A stretch of DNA of 14,248 nt, from contig CALSCQ010003182.1 of assembly GCA_943704525.1 (NCBI GenBank), forward strand, positions 1 through 14,248, given 5' to 3'. This stretch comes from Pigoraptor vietnamica (Eukaryota; Opisthokonta; Filasterea). Within the stretch, counting starts at the first letter, position 1. Every line of letters begins with the position of its first letter. A program made the position numbers and the translations under genes. The notes beneath the pieces are model-generated. The model was not told the origin of the DNA. It saw only the letters and a program-made list of their open reading frames with translations, and searched no databases. Of this stretch, positions 1 through 8,511 are shown piece after piece.

Positions 1-48
<48 letters not shown>
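1..48. repeat. (AG)24 dinucleotide microsatellite
   Basis: Positions 1-48 are an uninterrupted AG dinucleotide run that begins at the window edge, so its true length is unknown. In the frame of the short open reading frame that follows, it would encode alternating Arg and Glu. It could equally be intronic, ending in AG just before position 49. Confidence 0.97.
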
Positions 49-52
<4 letters not shown>

Positions 53-141
53 AGAAGCGCATCCTTGTGGATAGCGCTGACAATCTCGTTGTGCTGCAGT
101 ACTCTGAGCGAAACACTGCAGCTCGCGTGAAGCTCGGATGA
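1..141 (+). CDS. possible 3' end of an unidentified protein gene (partial)
   Basis: An open frame runs from position 1 to a TGA at 139-141. The repeat would give eight Arg-Glu pairs, followed by 30 residues beginning FEKRILVDSADN and ending in TAARVKLG. The 30-residue tail has ordinary amino-acid composition and moderately G/C-ending codons, fewer than the other genes here. I do not recognise the family. Position 49 might instead be the first base of a terminal exon after an AG acceptor, although (AG)n would be an unusual sequence to precede an acceptor. The reading is tentative because the 5' part is outside the window and no similarity supports it. If real, it converges on the Sla2/HIP1 gene with about 240 bases between the two stop codons. 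Confidence 0.3.
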
Positions 142-385
142 TGCGCCGCTGCTTGCGGTTCGATGCAAGGAGCCAATGAGGCATTGGGTGTGTGTGTGCG
201 GTGCGGCAGTTTGGCGCTGTCGCACGCGCGCGACTCGTTTTCGTGGCATCTAAGGTTCAACGCATTTACTCATAAACGAACGAGTGCGAAAAGCAGACAG
301 ACACGCGCCTTCTCCGTATTCCAACATAAAACACCCGTAAAGCAAAGAGGGAGACGAAAACACTCGCGCGCACGGTTAGCCTTTT
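142..385. other. intergenic spacer between convergent 3' ends
   Basis: These 244 bases lie between the putative left-hand stop and the Sla2/HIP1 stop. They contain GT-rich and GCGC-rich stretches. I see no convincing gene, RNA or canonical AATAAA signal. They should hold the 3' UTRs of both flanking genes. Confidence 0.5.
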
Positions 386-3300
386 CTACTCGTTGCCGAC
401 GTCGCCGCCCTCCTTGTAATTGACGCGCCGGAGCTCGCCAAGGCGCTCCCGCTCGCGCGCGAGGGCCGTCTCGAGCTCAAGCACCTTGACTTGCAGCTCC
501 ATCTCGGCGCGCTTGGCCTGGTGCACAGACAGCTTGCTGAAGTCCGCCGCCTTCTCCTTCTCCTTCGCCACGACGTGCGACGCGCTCTGCGCCGCGCTGA
601 CGAGTTGCTTCACGGCCTGCGTGACCGTCTTGGACGCCGCCTCCAGCTGGTCCTGGCTCTTCCCCTTGGCGCCGCTCTTCACGCGCGACGCGGCCACCAG
701 CTGCGCCGTGCTCGCCGCGACCTCCCTCGACGCCACGATGAGCTCCTCAAACTTGCCCGTGCCCTGCACGACCTTGTCGGCCGCGTCCACGAGCACCGTG
801 GCGCCAAAGCCGACGGCCTTGGCCGCGCTGATGAGTCCCTCGGTCCAGCGCGAGTTCTTCTTGTAAAACTCCTGCGCAGACGCGCCGCCCTTGCCGAGCT
901 CCACAATCTCCGACTGCACCGTCGTCGCGCGCTCGATCAGCACGCGGATGCAGTTCATGAGCGACTGCGCGGCCGCGAGGATCGACGTGTTGATGTCAAG
1001 CTTAAGGCCCTCCTGTTCCTTGTTGGCGCGGTCGATGAGGTCCTGGATGCGGCGCGCGGCGCTCGCAATCGCCTGCGCCGCCGCCATCATCTCCTCCTCG
1101 ACCACCTTGCCAAGCTTGTCCGTGTCCTCCACCTCGCGGATAATAAGCTTGTCGGTCACCGTAATTAGGCCGGACAGCTGGTTCTTGTACCGCTCCGCCA
1201 GCGCGACAGCGGCAGGGCCCTTCGACTTGAGCGCCTCCGCGCCGCAGTCGCCGCAGCGCAGCGCGTTGACAAACTCGAGCGCGGCCTCGCACGCCGTGCG
1301 TGAGTTCGAGACAATCTCTTCCGCCGTACCCTCGTCGCCCGCGAGGCGCGTCGTTCCCTTGGCGCTGCTGATGAGGTCCGACACCACGCGCGCAAAGAGA
1401 ATCGTGTCGCCGAGCACCTCGTACGGCAGTGACGCAGAGGGATCCGCCACAAACGCCGCATAGATGCGCGCCAGGTGCGCGTTTGTTTCCGCCGACGCGT
1501 TCGCGGCGTCGATGACGCCCTCCGCCGTCGCGTGCTGGTTGCCGGCGTGCGCGGGGTTGTCGAGGTCTTGCAGCGCAGTCTCCAGAATGCCGCGCGCGTC
1601 GTCCACGGCCTTGTCTGCAGCGGGGACAAGTGGCAGCACAACAAGTCAGCCCTCCATTCCACGCACACCGACACTTCGCCAACAAGGCAAACAAGGCCAC
1701 CGGCACTGCAATACAATGACACGGCCACTCTGCGACGACGACATTGGCACATCTGACATTGCAGTTAGAGTGACAAACGAGGCCACATCCAATCACAGTG
1801 AAATGAACAAACGGCCCAATGTGTCCACGCACCGATGATAAGGCGGCGCTCCCCGAGGTGCTGCTGGCGCATGCGCTCCATCTCCTCGTGCATCGACGAA
1901 ATGGTCGTCTCCTGCGTGGCCACCTTGCCCTCGAGCGACGCGCGGTGCGACGCCAGCGACTGTAGGTGCATTGCAGAAATGCTCCGTCAGCGCCATGGAC
2001 GGCGAATTGCCAACACATGCTACAGAGCCATATATACGCACAAAGCCCTTGGTGTGCAACAAATAGTGAGGAAATGACGCACCTTCTGGAGCTCCTCGAA
2101 CTCCTTCGTCTTCTTCGCAAGCTCGGCGTTCAGGCGAATGTTCTCGCCGGCGACGTCCTGCACACACCCAGCGCCGTCGCATCAGCACGGAGAATGCGAA
2201 CAACCTTCGAACCCCCAACAACTTCACCGTCCGTAACAGGGGCGCACAACAGCCGCGTCCCCTGATCACCGACAGCACCGTCCTACACGCCTATAAAGCA
2301 CAGGGCCTCCGCACACCCACCGACTGCATCTTGCTGAGGCCCTCCTTGTACCGCTCAAGCTCCGCATTGAGCCCGGCGACCTCAACTTCCTTCGACTGCG
2401 CGTGGAAATAGCGATCAGAGACAGGCAACTAGAATTAGACATATTCTGGCAATGAGAAATTCGCACTCCATGCCGGAATTCCCAAGGCGAGCAACAGCGT
2501 GGCAAAAAACAAGGCACCAAAGACAAAAAAACAAAAAAAAACAGCCGCGTCGGCCACAACAGCGCCGCACACACACCGATTTGTAATGCTCGAGCTCCCC
2601 CGCGAGCTTCTCAAAGTGCGTAGCCTTCTTGAGCAGGTTGAGGTGCTCCTGGCGCAGCTTCGAGTAGAGCCCAAACGCCTTCTGGTACTTGTCCTCAAAC
2701 TGCGACTTTTGCTCTGCGCGCGCGTGACAGTGACACATACACACATCAACGTCAAACAAAGGTGCCAGCATCACCACGGACAGCCTCCTCCTCGCAAAGA
2801 CGCCATAGCAATAATTGCGCTCGTACGTAGGGCATCATGCAAGGCCATACGCACCTGTCGACTCGTTCATGCGTGTCTGGAGGTCCGCCGTGACGCGGGC
2901 GGCGTCCTCAAGGCGCTGGCGGAGCGACGCGATAAGTGCGAGGTCCGTCTCGTGCTGAGCCTCAAGTTCGCGAATGCGCGCGCGGAGCTGCTCGATGAGC
3001 TTATCGCGCTCGTCGGGGCCAGACTGGAAGCTGTCACGTGCACGTGGGGAAGTCACACGTCAGAGTCTTATTTCGTGCAATTGAAAACAGACGCGGATAG
3101 ATTCGAACCGATGTAACCAAACACAAGACGGGAGTCTTTCCCAGACTGGCACGTGACCCACCTGAACGTGTCGCCAAAATTGCCGAACGAGGCAAAGGCG
3201 TCCACCTGCGGCGGCGGCTGCGGCTTGGGCTGCTCGACAATCTTCGGCTGCGCATTCGACAATTAAGCATACAAATTTGCGACAATCGCACGCGACCACT

Positions 3301-5094
3301 GGCAATCGCATTCTCCCGACATCTGCGTTAGTTTCAATAACACACAGAACTCAAGCAAACCCCCGATCGCACACAAAATAGGCATAACAGCACCCCCGTG
3401 CTCACTATGTTCGGCTGTTCGAGGAAGTTGGGCGGCATGTCTTCCAGCACGGGCACGCGGCAGAGCGTGTTGAGGTACTTGATGTTCGCGGCATCGAAAT
3501 AAAACTGGCGGAGGTCGGCGTGCTGTGCGCTGAAGCGATCGCGGTGGCCGGCAAGCACCGACGGCGCGAGCGTGCGGTGCAGCTTGAGCATAATGTCCTG
3601 ACGAGGAAGGGTGTTTTGCGTGTGAGCGGTGCTTCCCAGGCCATGCGTCTAATTCGGAGGTTGTTCGAGGCGCCACTCGCAAAGCGTTGTTACTTTCGTG
3701 ATACCAACAAAAATCGACCTCGACAGTTTCCTCCCCTCCTCCAACAAGCCTCTCCATGCAATATCCGCATCCTCCCGAACGGCACTAACTTGCGAGTACA
3801 TCCCATCGCCAAAGGCCCAAACCCACAATAGCACACCGATCAACCCTGAACACACGCAACAACGGGCCATAATCCACTGTGGAAGACAATCAGCGCCGCC
3901 ACGAGCGCAATGCCCACCCGCAGCATGTTGTACAGCGGCTCAGACTCGTGGATCAGCGGCACGAGGGCGCTGATCCGCATCTCGTTCTTCTCCTGCACAC
4001 ACACACAGCAACAGGTCGTGTGAACACACGCGCAGATACGCCCACTACAACAACAATGCATGCTTCGGCACACGCACCGTGCTGAGCTGCGCCGAGAGCG
4101 ACCCAAGAACCTTCCCCTGGAAGAAGAGGACGGCCTCCTGGAGCTCAAACAGATCGACAGCGAGCGCGAAGGCGACGTCGGCGTTGCTCGTGACATTGAG
4201 GCGAAGGTAATCTGTTGCGCCAGAGCGAAAAAAAGAAAAAATGAACATAAAACGCATTGAGAGGAATCCACATGCATCCGACAAGAATCGAACGCGCGGT
4301 CGCACGGACAGAAGCGCGCACCACGCACCCTCCATGTTGAGGTTGCCCATAATCTCGGGGTGCTTGTGGTGGAAGTCGAGCTTCGAGCAGATAAAGATGA
4401 TCTGTGCCGAGATGAGCTGCGTGAGGGGGTTGTGGTTCTGCTGCCACAGCTGCGAGAGGCTCTGGAGCATCTGCTTGTGCGCGTAAAACTCCTTGACGAC
4501 CTGCGCGGGCAGAGCAATGACGTTGGCACACTGGGCTAAAGGGAAGAGAGAGACGCCCAAGTCTATCTCTCAACCATCTTCGCCACGTCGAGGCGTCGCA
4601 CAGACTCTCACTCGGTCACTACCGCGCATCCACTGCTCCACACTTCGCACAAATCCACCACACATCTCGCAACAACAACAATCTCCATTCCGCACGGCAC
4701 AACCGCGCCACTCACGTTGGGGTGTCCGTCTTGGAGCACCTTGTGGAGGCAGATCATGGCCTTCCAGCACATGACGGGCTGCGTGCCGAGGGGCAGCTTG
4801 CGAAGGGCGGACCAGAAAATGGACCCGCCGTTGTGCTGCCACGTCGTGATAATGGCCGGTGCACCGCAGTCAACGGAAAAAACAACAAGCCGCAGCAAGG
4901 ACGAGGGAGCGACAAGTGACCACACGAACAAACGAGCAGATGGGCTGCATCGCGTCAAATCACGGGCGGATATCTCGGATGTGCTTCTGCTTTGGGGCAT
5001 TCTCCGTGTTGCGGCAGGCCTTGTTCAAGTGCTCCTCCTGCTCCTTCTCGAGGCGCTCGCGCTCCTTCTGCGCGGCAATGGGGTCCATCGCCAT
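386..5094 (-). CDS. SLA2: Sla2/HIP1-family clathrin-endocytosis adaptor (ANTH, coiled coil, I/LWEQ), 13 exons
   Basis: Coding exons by hand: 5094-4974, 4858-4716, 4500-4329, 4211-4078, 3992-3918, 3597-3406, 3247-3162, 3030-2855, 2713-2577, 2395-2321, 2157-2083, 1959-1833, 1614-386. They join to 2742 nt, 913 residues, close to usual Sla2/HIP1 length. Residues ~10-279 form an ANTH domain, with the phosphoinositide-site signature PKQKHIR and landmarks DGHPN, GNLNME and GHRDRF. Residues 280-308 are a Pro-rich linker with DAF and FxxF motifs like AP-2-binding peptides. Residues ~308-504 are predicted coiled coil. Residues ~690-900 are the actin-binding I/LWEQ (THATCH) core, including RWTEGLIS at 760-767, and end in the latch helix (LELETALARERERLGELR). 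The family couples PI(4,5)P2 membrane and clathrin coats to F-actin. The start is the first of two near-adjacent ATGs (M-A-M-D-P). Intron 1 is AT-AC; the other eleven are GT-AG. A 5' UTR intron (5202-5099) is possible but weak. Confidence 0.93.
2083..2395 (-). repeat. two adjacent 75-nt coiled-coil exons, likely tandem exon duplication
   Basis: Exons 10 (2395-2321) and 11 (2157-2083) of the Sla2/HIP1 gene are each exactly 75 nt, 25 codons, with phase 0 at both ends. Aligned without gaps, both carry LNAEL at codons 9-13, and about 7 of 25 residues are identical. Omitting either exon would keep the frame. A chance length match in a coiled coil, where repeated sequence is expected, is the alternative. 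Confidence 0.45.
3035..3155. promoter_or_regulatory. cluster of three CACGTG (E-box/G-box) hexamers in Sla2 intron 7
   Basis: CACGTG occurs at 3035-3040, directly repeated at 3041-3046, and again at 3150-3155, all inside the 131-base intron 7 (3161-3031). The palindrome is the classic bHLH/bZIP core. A 9-mer, CCAGACTGG, also recurs at 3019-3027 (just inside exon 8) and 3141-3149, next to the outer hexamer. Regulatory function is inferred from the clustering only. Confidence 0.3.
4859..4973 (-). other. AT-AC intron with U12-type signals (intron 1 of Sla2/HIP1)
   Basis: On the transcribed strand the intron starts ATATCCGCCC at 4973, against the U12 AT-AC consensus ATATCCTTTY, and ends in GCAC at 4859. 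A branch-like TCCGTTGAC (4878-4870 region) matches TTCCTTRAC at 7 of 9 positions, with its A about 11 bases before the 3' end. No AG dinucleotide exists between 4944 and the start of the conserved ANTH sequence, so an AG acceptor at the right place is impossible. Joining 4974 to 4858 gives phase 1 and the sequence KHIRAAIITTW. This aligns without gaps to the equivalent stretch of HIP1 and Sla2. Confidence 0.8.
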
Positions 5095-5578
5095 CGCTCT
5101 GCTCGGGACGCAACACATCAGACGGGCACACCACTTCCACCTTGAAACACACGTCAGCTGAGCATCGAAGACAGATGGATTCCCAAAAGACAAACACATT
5201 ACCTTCGCTTAAACCGCCGCTGCGATGCTACAGGAAGGGAAGGTGGTACTAGCGACACGAACCCCGAACACACAGGAAGAGACGGAGAGGAAGAAGGGCT
5301 AAAGAAGCGACGTGACGCGATGGGAGCCACACAGTCTCTCTGGGTGAGTGGGCCTGCATAAAGTGCTCAAACAGAACGGCCAAATAAATTGCGCGCCATA
5401 GAAATTTCATAGAAAAATGCAAGCCAATAATTTGGCAGACACCCACGCGGTCACGTGAGGGAGTTTATAATGACGTCTATGTGACGCCCTCTCCAGTGTT
5501 TACGTATCGGCTGAAAGCAGCGGTCGCACTTTCGTGACAACTGCATCGTCCAAGCTTTGGTCCCTCTTGCACGCACTC
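5095..5578. promoter_or_regulatory. divergent promoter region between Sla2/HIP1 and the PH-domain gene
   Basis: These 484 bases separate two start codons on opposite strands, so the promoters of both genes should lie here. On the PH side there is CCAAT at 5424-5428, CACGTG at 5452-5457, TTTATAAT at 5464-5471, and TGACGTC followed by TGACGCC within 5470-5486. On the Sla2 side the strand is pyrimidine-rich around 5272-5300. A weak candidate 5' UTR intron (AAG|GTAATG at 5202 to GCAG at 5099) would sit just before the Sla2 ATG. No gene is visible in the spacer. Confidence 0.6.
5452..5486 (+). promoter_or_regulatory. E-box, TATA-like and CRE-like elements upstream of the PH gene
   Basis: CACGTG (5452-5457), TTTATAAT (5464-5471) and a CRE-like TGACGTC (overlapping 5470-5476) lie about 105-125 bases before the PH-gene ATG. 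The arrangement is compatible with transcription starting near 5495-5505, leaving a 5' UTR of about 75-85 bases. This is consensus matching only. Confidence 0.35.
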
Positions 5579-6916
5579 ATGGCGGACGCCGTCGTGAAGC
5601 AGGGGTGGCTGCTGAAGGAGGGCGGCGGCGCCATTACAAAGTGGCAGCGGCGGTGGTTTGTGCTCCGGGGCACGGCCATCTTTTACGGGAAGACACAGGA
5701 CGACGCCAACTGGCTCGGCACCATCTACGTCGAGGACATTGTGGGCGCGGGGCCGTGCGCCGACAAGCCGCAGAAGAATTGCATCGTCGTGTCATGTGAG
5801 TGTGTTTTGGCGCGGACTTGCCTTTGTGTGTGAGTGTGTGAGTGTGACACACGTGGTGTTATTGCGTGCTGCAGGTACCAATCGGGACTACTACCTATCA
5901 TGCGACACTAAGGAAGAGGCCGACGACTGGGTTGCGTGCATCAGCCGCGCCGCACAGAAGATTGACTCGCACAGCAGCGAGGCGAAGGTTCAGTTTGTGA
6001 CAGTGGAGGCGTTTGCGAATCGCGGGCTGCGCGTGTCGGGCCCAGTGAGTGCGGCGCTCCTCGCAACGCTCTCGGCGGGCATCCCTCCCGAACGCAAACG
6101 AAGAGACGAGCGCGGATGGTGGTGCGACCGCCATCTTCCAGCGTGCACCGTTATCAACACGTTCCTTCAGCATGGGTTCATGTTGCTCAGCGTGTTCCCG
6201 AGCGAGACGCACGGGCCGCTCGACGCCACGCTCGTCGTCGCGAATGTCATGGTCTTCAGCAGGCACCCGACGTATGTGCCGCGACGAACGATGCCGTACG
6301 GACACCGGCCATTGAGTCTGGCGCACGGCGTGGGCGGGTGAGTGCATACGTGCCCGTGTTGTATTGAGTTGTAACGCGGCTGTTGGGATGGACCCTTTGT
6401 GCCAATCCTCTGACAGCAGGCCTCTGTTGTCTTTTGCGTCTCCAGTCGTCCCCCGCCAAAACCGGACAAGCCCGCAATGCCCGGCGGTTTCAAATTACCG
6501 GCGATGCAAGGCAACATTCAGCTGCGACAGGTGCGCTCCTCGTGTGCGCGTGTGCGTCGTCAATGTGCGTGTGCTTCACACGCGCCTTCTGTGCGTGTGT
6601 TTGCGAATGCGTGTCTGCTTCCATGCACCGTGTTTCTCACAAGTGTGCATTACGAGCGCCCTGTGTGTGCGGAGATACACGGCGCGTGCGTGCTGGTTTC
6701 ATTGTCATTGTCCTGAATTTCGCGCGCTTTTGCTTGACGCAGGTGGCGGGCTCCCCCGCAAAGGGCTCGCCCGCACCGTCTGCGTCCGAAGTGGCACGTG
6801 CCGAGGCACCCAAGGTGGTCGCTGCATCCCCCAACAAGATTAGCCTGGGCGATATCGTCGACGACGAGATGCAGCGGCTGATGAAGGAGTTCTCCATTCC
6901 CGCCGAACTGTTGTAA
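5579..6916 (+). CDS. PH-domain protein with an unassigned central domain, 4 exons
   Basis: Exons 5579-5795, 5875-6337, 6446-6530 and 6743-6916 join in frame to 939 nt, 312 residues. Residues ~4-101 are a pleckstrin-homology domain: it opens VKQGWLLKEGG, has KWQRRWFVLRG in strand 3, and closes with the helix around Trp91 (EEADDW). Such domains bind phosphoinositides or proteins at membranes. Residues ~111-226 look folded (a GWWCDR turn, a helix near TVINTFLQHGF, a strand near ATLVVANVMVF), but I cannot assign a family. Residues 228-255 are Pro-rich (RPPPKPDKP) and could bind SH3 or WW domains. The tail 256-312 is Ala/Ser/Pro-rich and ends in an acidic helix (DIVDDEMQRLMKEF). The first exon splits the PH domain at phase 1. 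The ATG at 5579 is the first in frame and directly precedes the PH fold. An optional internal intron is described separately. Confidence 0.8.
6045..6170 (+). other. candidate optional in-frame intron (exitron-like) inside PH-gene exon 2
   Basis: GTGAGTGCGG at 6045 is a strong local-style donor, and CGTTCCTTCAG ending at 6170 is a plausible acceptor. The 126 bases between them are divisible by three, contain no stop in the gene's frame and are bounded at phase 0 on both sides. The frame therefore stays open whether or not they are removed. Retention is favoured because the segment runs smoothly into a predicted helix (TVINTFLQHGF) across the acceptor. Removal would delete residues 130-171. Confidence 0.4.
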
Positions 6917-7137
6917 ATAGAAGTGCGGTTGCGTCATTGGGGCTGGTGCGTTTGGCGCGTGCAGTTATACACATTGCTCTCTCGTACGATTGCAACACAC
7001 AAGGTGAAGAGCCTTTTGTATTGGTCGTCAGTTCATAGGGAGGAATCCCGACACATTACACACAAACGTACACACACACGCATAACGCGTCACACCGCGC
7101 ACTCCCGTCGCCGAAAACACCGCGCAACAACGCCCAC
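6917..7137. other. intergenic spacer between convergent PH and OAT genes
   Basis: These 221 bases hold the two 3' ends. The PH-gene stop is embedded in TTGTAAATAG; TGTAA is a polyadenylation signal in some protists, so this might be functional. An ACAC-rich stretch lies around 7058-7080. No other gene is seen. Confidence 0.5.
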
Positions 7138-8487
7138 TCAGTGCGCCTCGTTGGCGTACTTGAACACGCGCTGGATAATGTCGCAGCCCTCGTTAAGCTG
7201 CGCGTCGGTCATCACGAGCGGCGGCGCAAAGCGAATCGTGTAGTCGTGCGTCGTCTTGGCCAGCAGGCCGTGCTCGATCAGCTTCTTCGTAATCTTGTAC
7301 GCAGAAAACGGGTGGCGGGGGTCGATCTCGACGGCATTGAGCAGCCCCTTGCCGCGCACGTCCTTGATCCACGTGTACTTCATCTCACGCATGCGCGCGC
7401 GGAACATCTTGCCCAAATGTTCCGAGCGCTCGGCTAGGCCCTCGTCGCGGAGCACCTGCAACGCCTCCATGGCGACGCTGCACGCGAGCGGGTTGCCGCC
7501 GTACGTCGACCCGTGCTCGCCGGGCTGGATCGAGAGCATGATCTTGTTGTCGCAGAGCACGGCCGAAATGGGCATCATACCGCCGGACAGCGCCTTCCCG
7601 AGAATGAGAATGTCCGGACGCACGCCCTCGTGGTCGCACGCCAGCATGCGCCCCGTGCGGCACAGGCCCGTCTGGATCTCGTCGGCAATGAAGAGCACGT
7701 TCGCATCCTGGCATATCTTCTTCGCCTCGCGCAGGTAGCCCTCCTGGGGCACGACGACGCCAGCCTCTCCCTGGATCGGCTCAATGTAGAACCCGGCCAC
7801 GTTCGGATCCTTCACCGCCGCGCGCAGCGCGTTGAGGTCGTTGTACGGGATAATCTCAAAGCCCGGCGTGTACGGTCCGAAGCCATCCTTGCACACGGGA
7901 TCCGTCGACGTCGACACGGCCGTCGTCGTGCGGCCCCAAAAGTTGCCCTCGGCGAAGATGATCTTGGCCTGGTTGTTCGGGACGCCCTTCGTGCGGTACG
8001 CCCACTTGCGCGTGAGCTTCACGGCCGTCTCGCCGCCCTCCACGCCCGTGTTCATGGGAAGAACCTTGTCGTAGCCGAAAAAGTCGGTGATGTACAGCTC
8101 AAACAGGCCGAGGCGGTCGCTGTGGAACGCGCGCGACGTCAGCGTCAGCTTCTGGCACTGCTCGATCATCGCGCGCACGATGCGCGGGTGGCAGTGGCCC
8201 TGGTTGACGGCCGAATACGCGCTGAGAAAGTCAAAGTAACGCTTGCCCTCCACGTCGTACAGGAAGATGCCCTCGCCGCGCTCCAGCACCGCCGGCAGCG
8301 CAGTGTAGTTGTGCGCGCCGCACTCGAGCTCGAGGCTGATGTAGTCCTTCGGCGCCTTCGGAGCCCACTTCATCGACGGAATGCGCTTGGCGAGAGCGGC
8401 CTCGCCGTTCCACGAGCGGCTGACGGTCGCCATTGAGCGTGCGGCGGCGGGCGCACGGAACAGGGCCGTGCGCACAAACTGGGCCAT
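7138..8487 (-). CDS. OAT: ornithine aminotransferase, mitochondrial (EC 2.6.1.13)
   Basis: An intronless 449-residue frame, close to the ~440 residues usual for this class-III PLP aminotransferase. It interconverts L-ornithine and 2-oxoglutarate with glutamate semialdehyde and glutamate, linking ornithine/arginine to proline and glutamate in the mitochondrial matrix. Residues 1-~30 are rich in Arg and Ala and nearly lack acidic residues, as a mitochondrial presequence does. The PLP Schiff-base lysine is Lys298 in LGKALSGG. Asp269 (ADEIQTG) should contact the pyridine nitrogen. Tyr61, Phe183, Arg186, Glu241 and Arg419 each sit six positions after the human counterparts Y55, F177, R180, E235 and R413, so the substrate-selective site is complete. 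The whole family core is uninterrupted. The start is set by the presequence and a Met preceded by AAAAA. Confidence 0.97.
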   Translation of the reverse strand: MAQFVRTALFRAPAAARSMATVSRSWNGEAALAKRIPSMKWAPKAPKDYISLELECGAHNYTALPAVLERGEGIFLYDVEGKRYFDFLSAYSAVNQGHCHPRIVRAMIEQCQKLTLTSRAFHSDRLGLFELYITDFFGYDKVLPMNTGVEGGETAVKLTRKWAYRTKGVPNNQAKIIFAEGNFWGRTTTAVSTSTDPVCKDGFGPYTPGFEIIPYNDLNALRAAVKDPNVAGFYIEPIQGEAGVVVPQEGYLREAKKICQDANVLFIADEIQTGLCRTGRMLACDHEGVRPDILILGKALSGGMMPISAVLCDNKIMLSIQPGEHGSTYGGNPLACSVAMEALQVLRDEGLAERSEHLGKMFRARMREMKYTWIKDVRGKGLLNAVEIDPRHPFSAYKITKKLIEHGLLAKTTHDYTIRFAPPLVMTDAQLNEGCDIIQRVFKYANEAH

Positions 8488-8511
8488 TTTTTTGCTCTCG
8501 CGGTATCGAAC

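Noticed and set aside
163-423. 86-codon + strand open frame near the left end
   Set aside because: No recognisable domain, Cys/Arg/Ser-rich composition, and it overlaps the end of the well-supported Sla2 I/LWEQ exon on the other strand.
491-1168. 225-codon + strand frame rich in Leu, Arg and His
   Set aside because: It is antisense to the I/LWEQ exon. The Leu/Arg/His bias is what the complement of G+C-rich coding sequence gives.
1002-2120. 372-codon - strand frame spanning Sla2 introns 11-12 and part of exon 13 in another frame
   Set aside because: It reads through two introns and out of frame with the conserved I/LWEQ sequence. The Arg/Cys-rich translation has no family similarity.
3101-3109. 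GGTTCGAAT on the - strand, resembling a tRNA B box
   Set aside because: The flanking bases do not form a T-arm stem, no A box or acceptor stem is found around it, and it lies in Sla2 intron 7.
4501-4537. Earlier acceptors for Sla2 exon 3 (TAG at 4535 or CAG near 4529)
   Set aside because: They would insert about 10 residues between DGHPN and the next ANTH helix or break the frame. The acceptor at 4501 gives the family spacing exactly.
4945-4963. Alternative GT-AG solution for Sla2 intron 1 (GTGATT donor, GCAG acceptor)
   Set aside because: It would make an intron of about 19 bases and add about 30 residues inside a conserved ANTH helix, whereas the AT-AC solution fits the family without gaps.
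7513-8436. 307-codon + strand frame opposite OAT
   Set aside because: It mirrors the OAT coding strand, with Arg/His/Ala/Val bias and no motifs. Long antisense frames are expected in G+C-rich genes.
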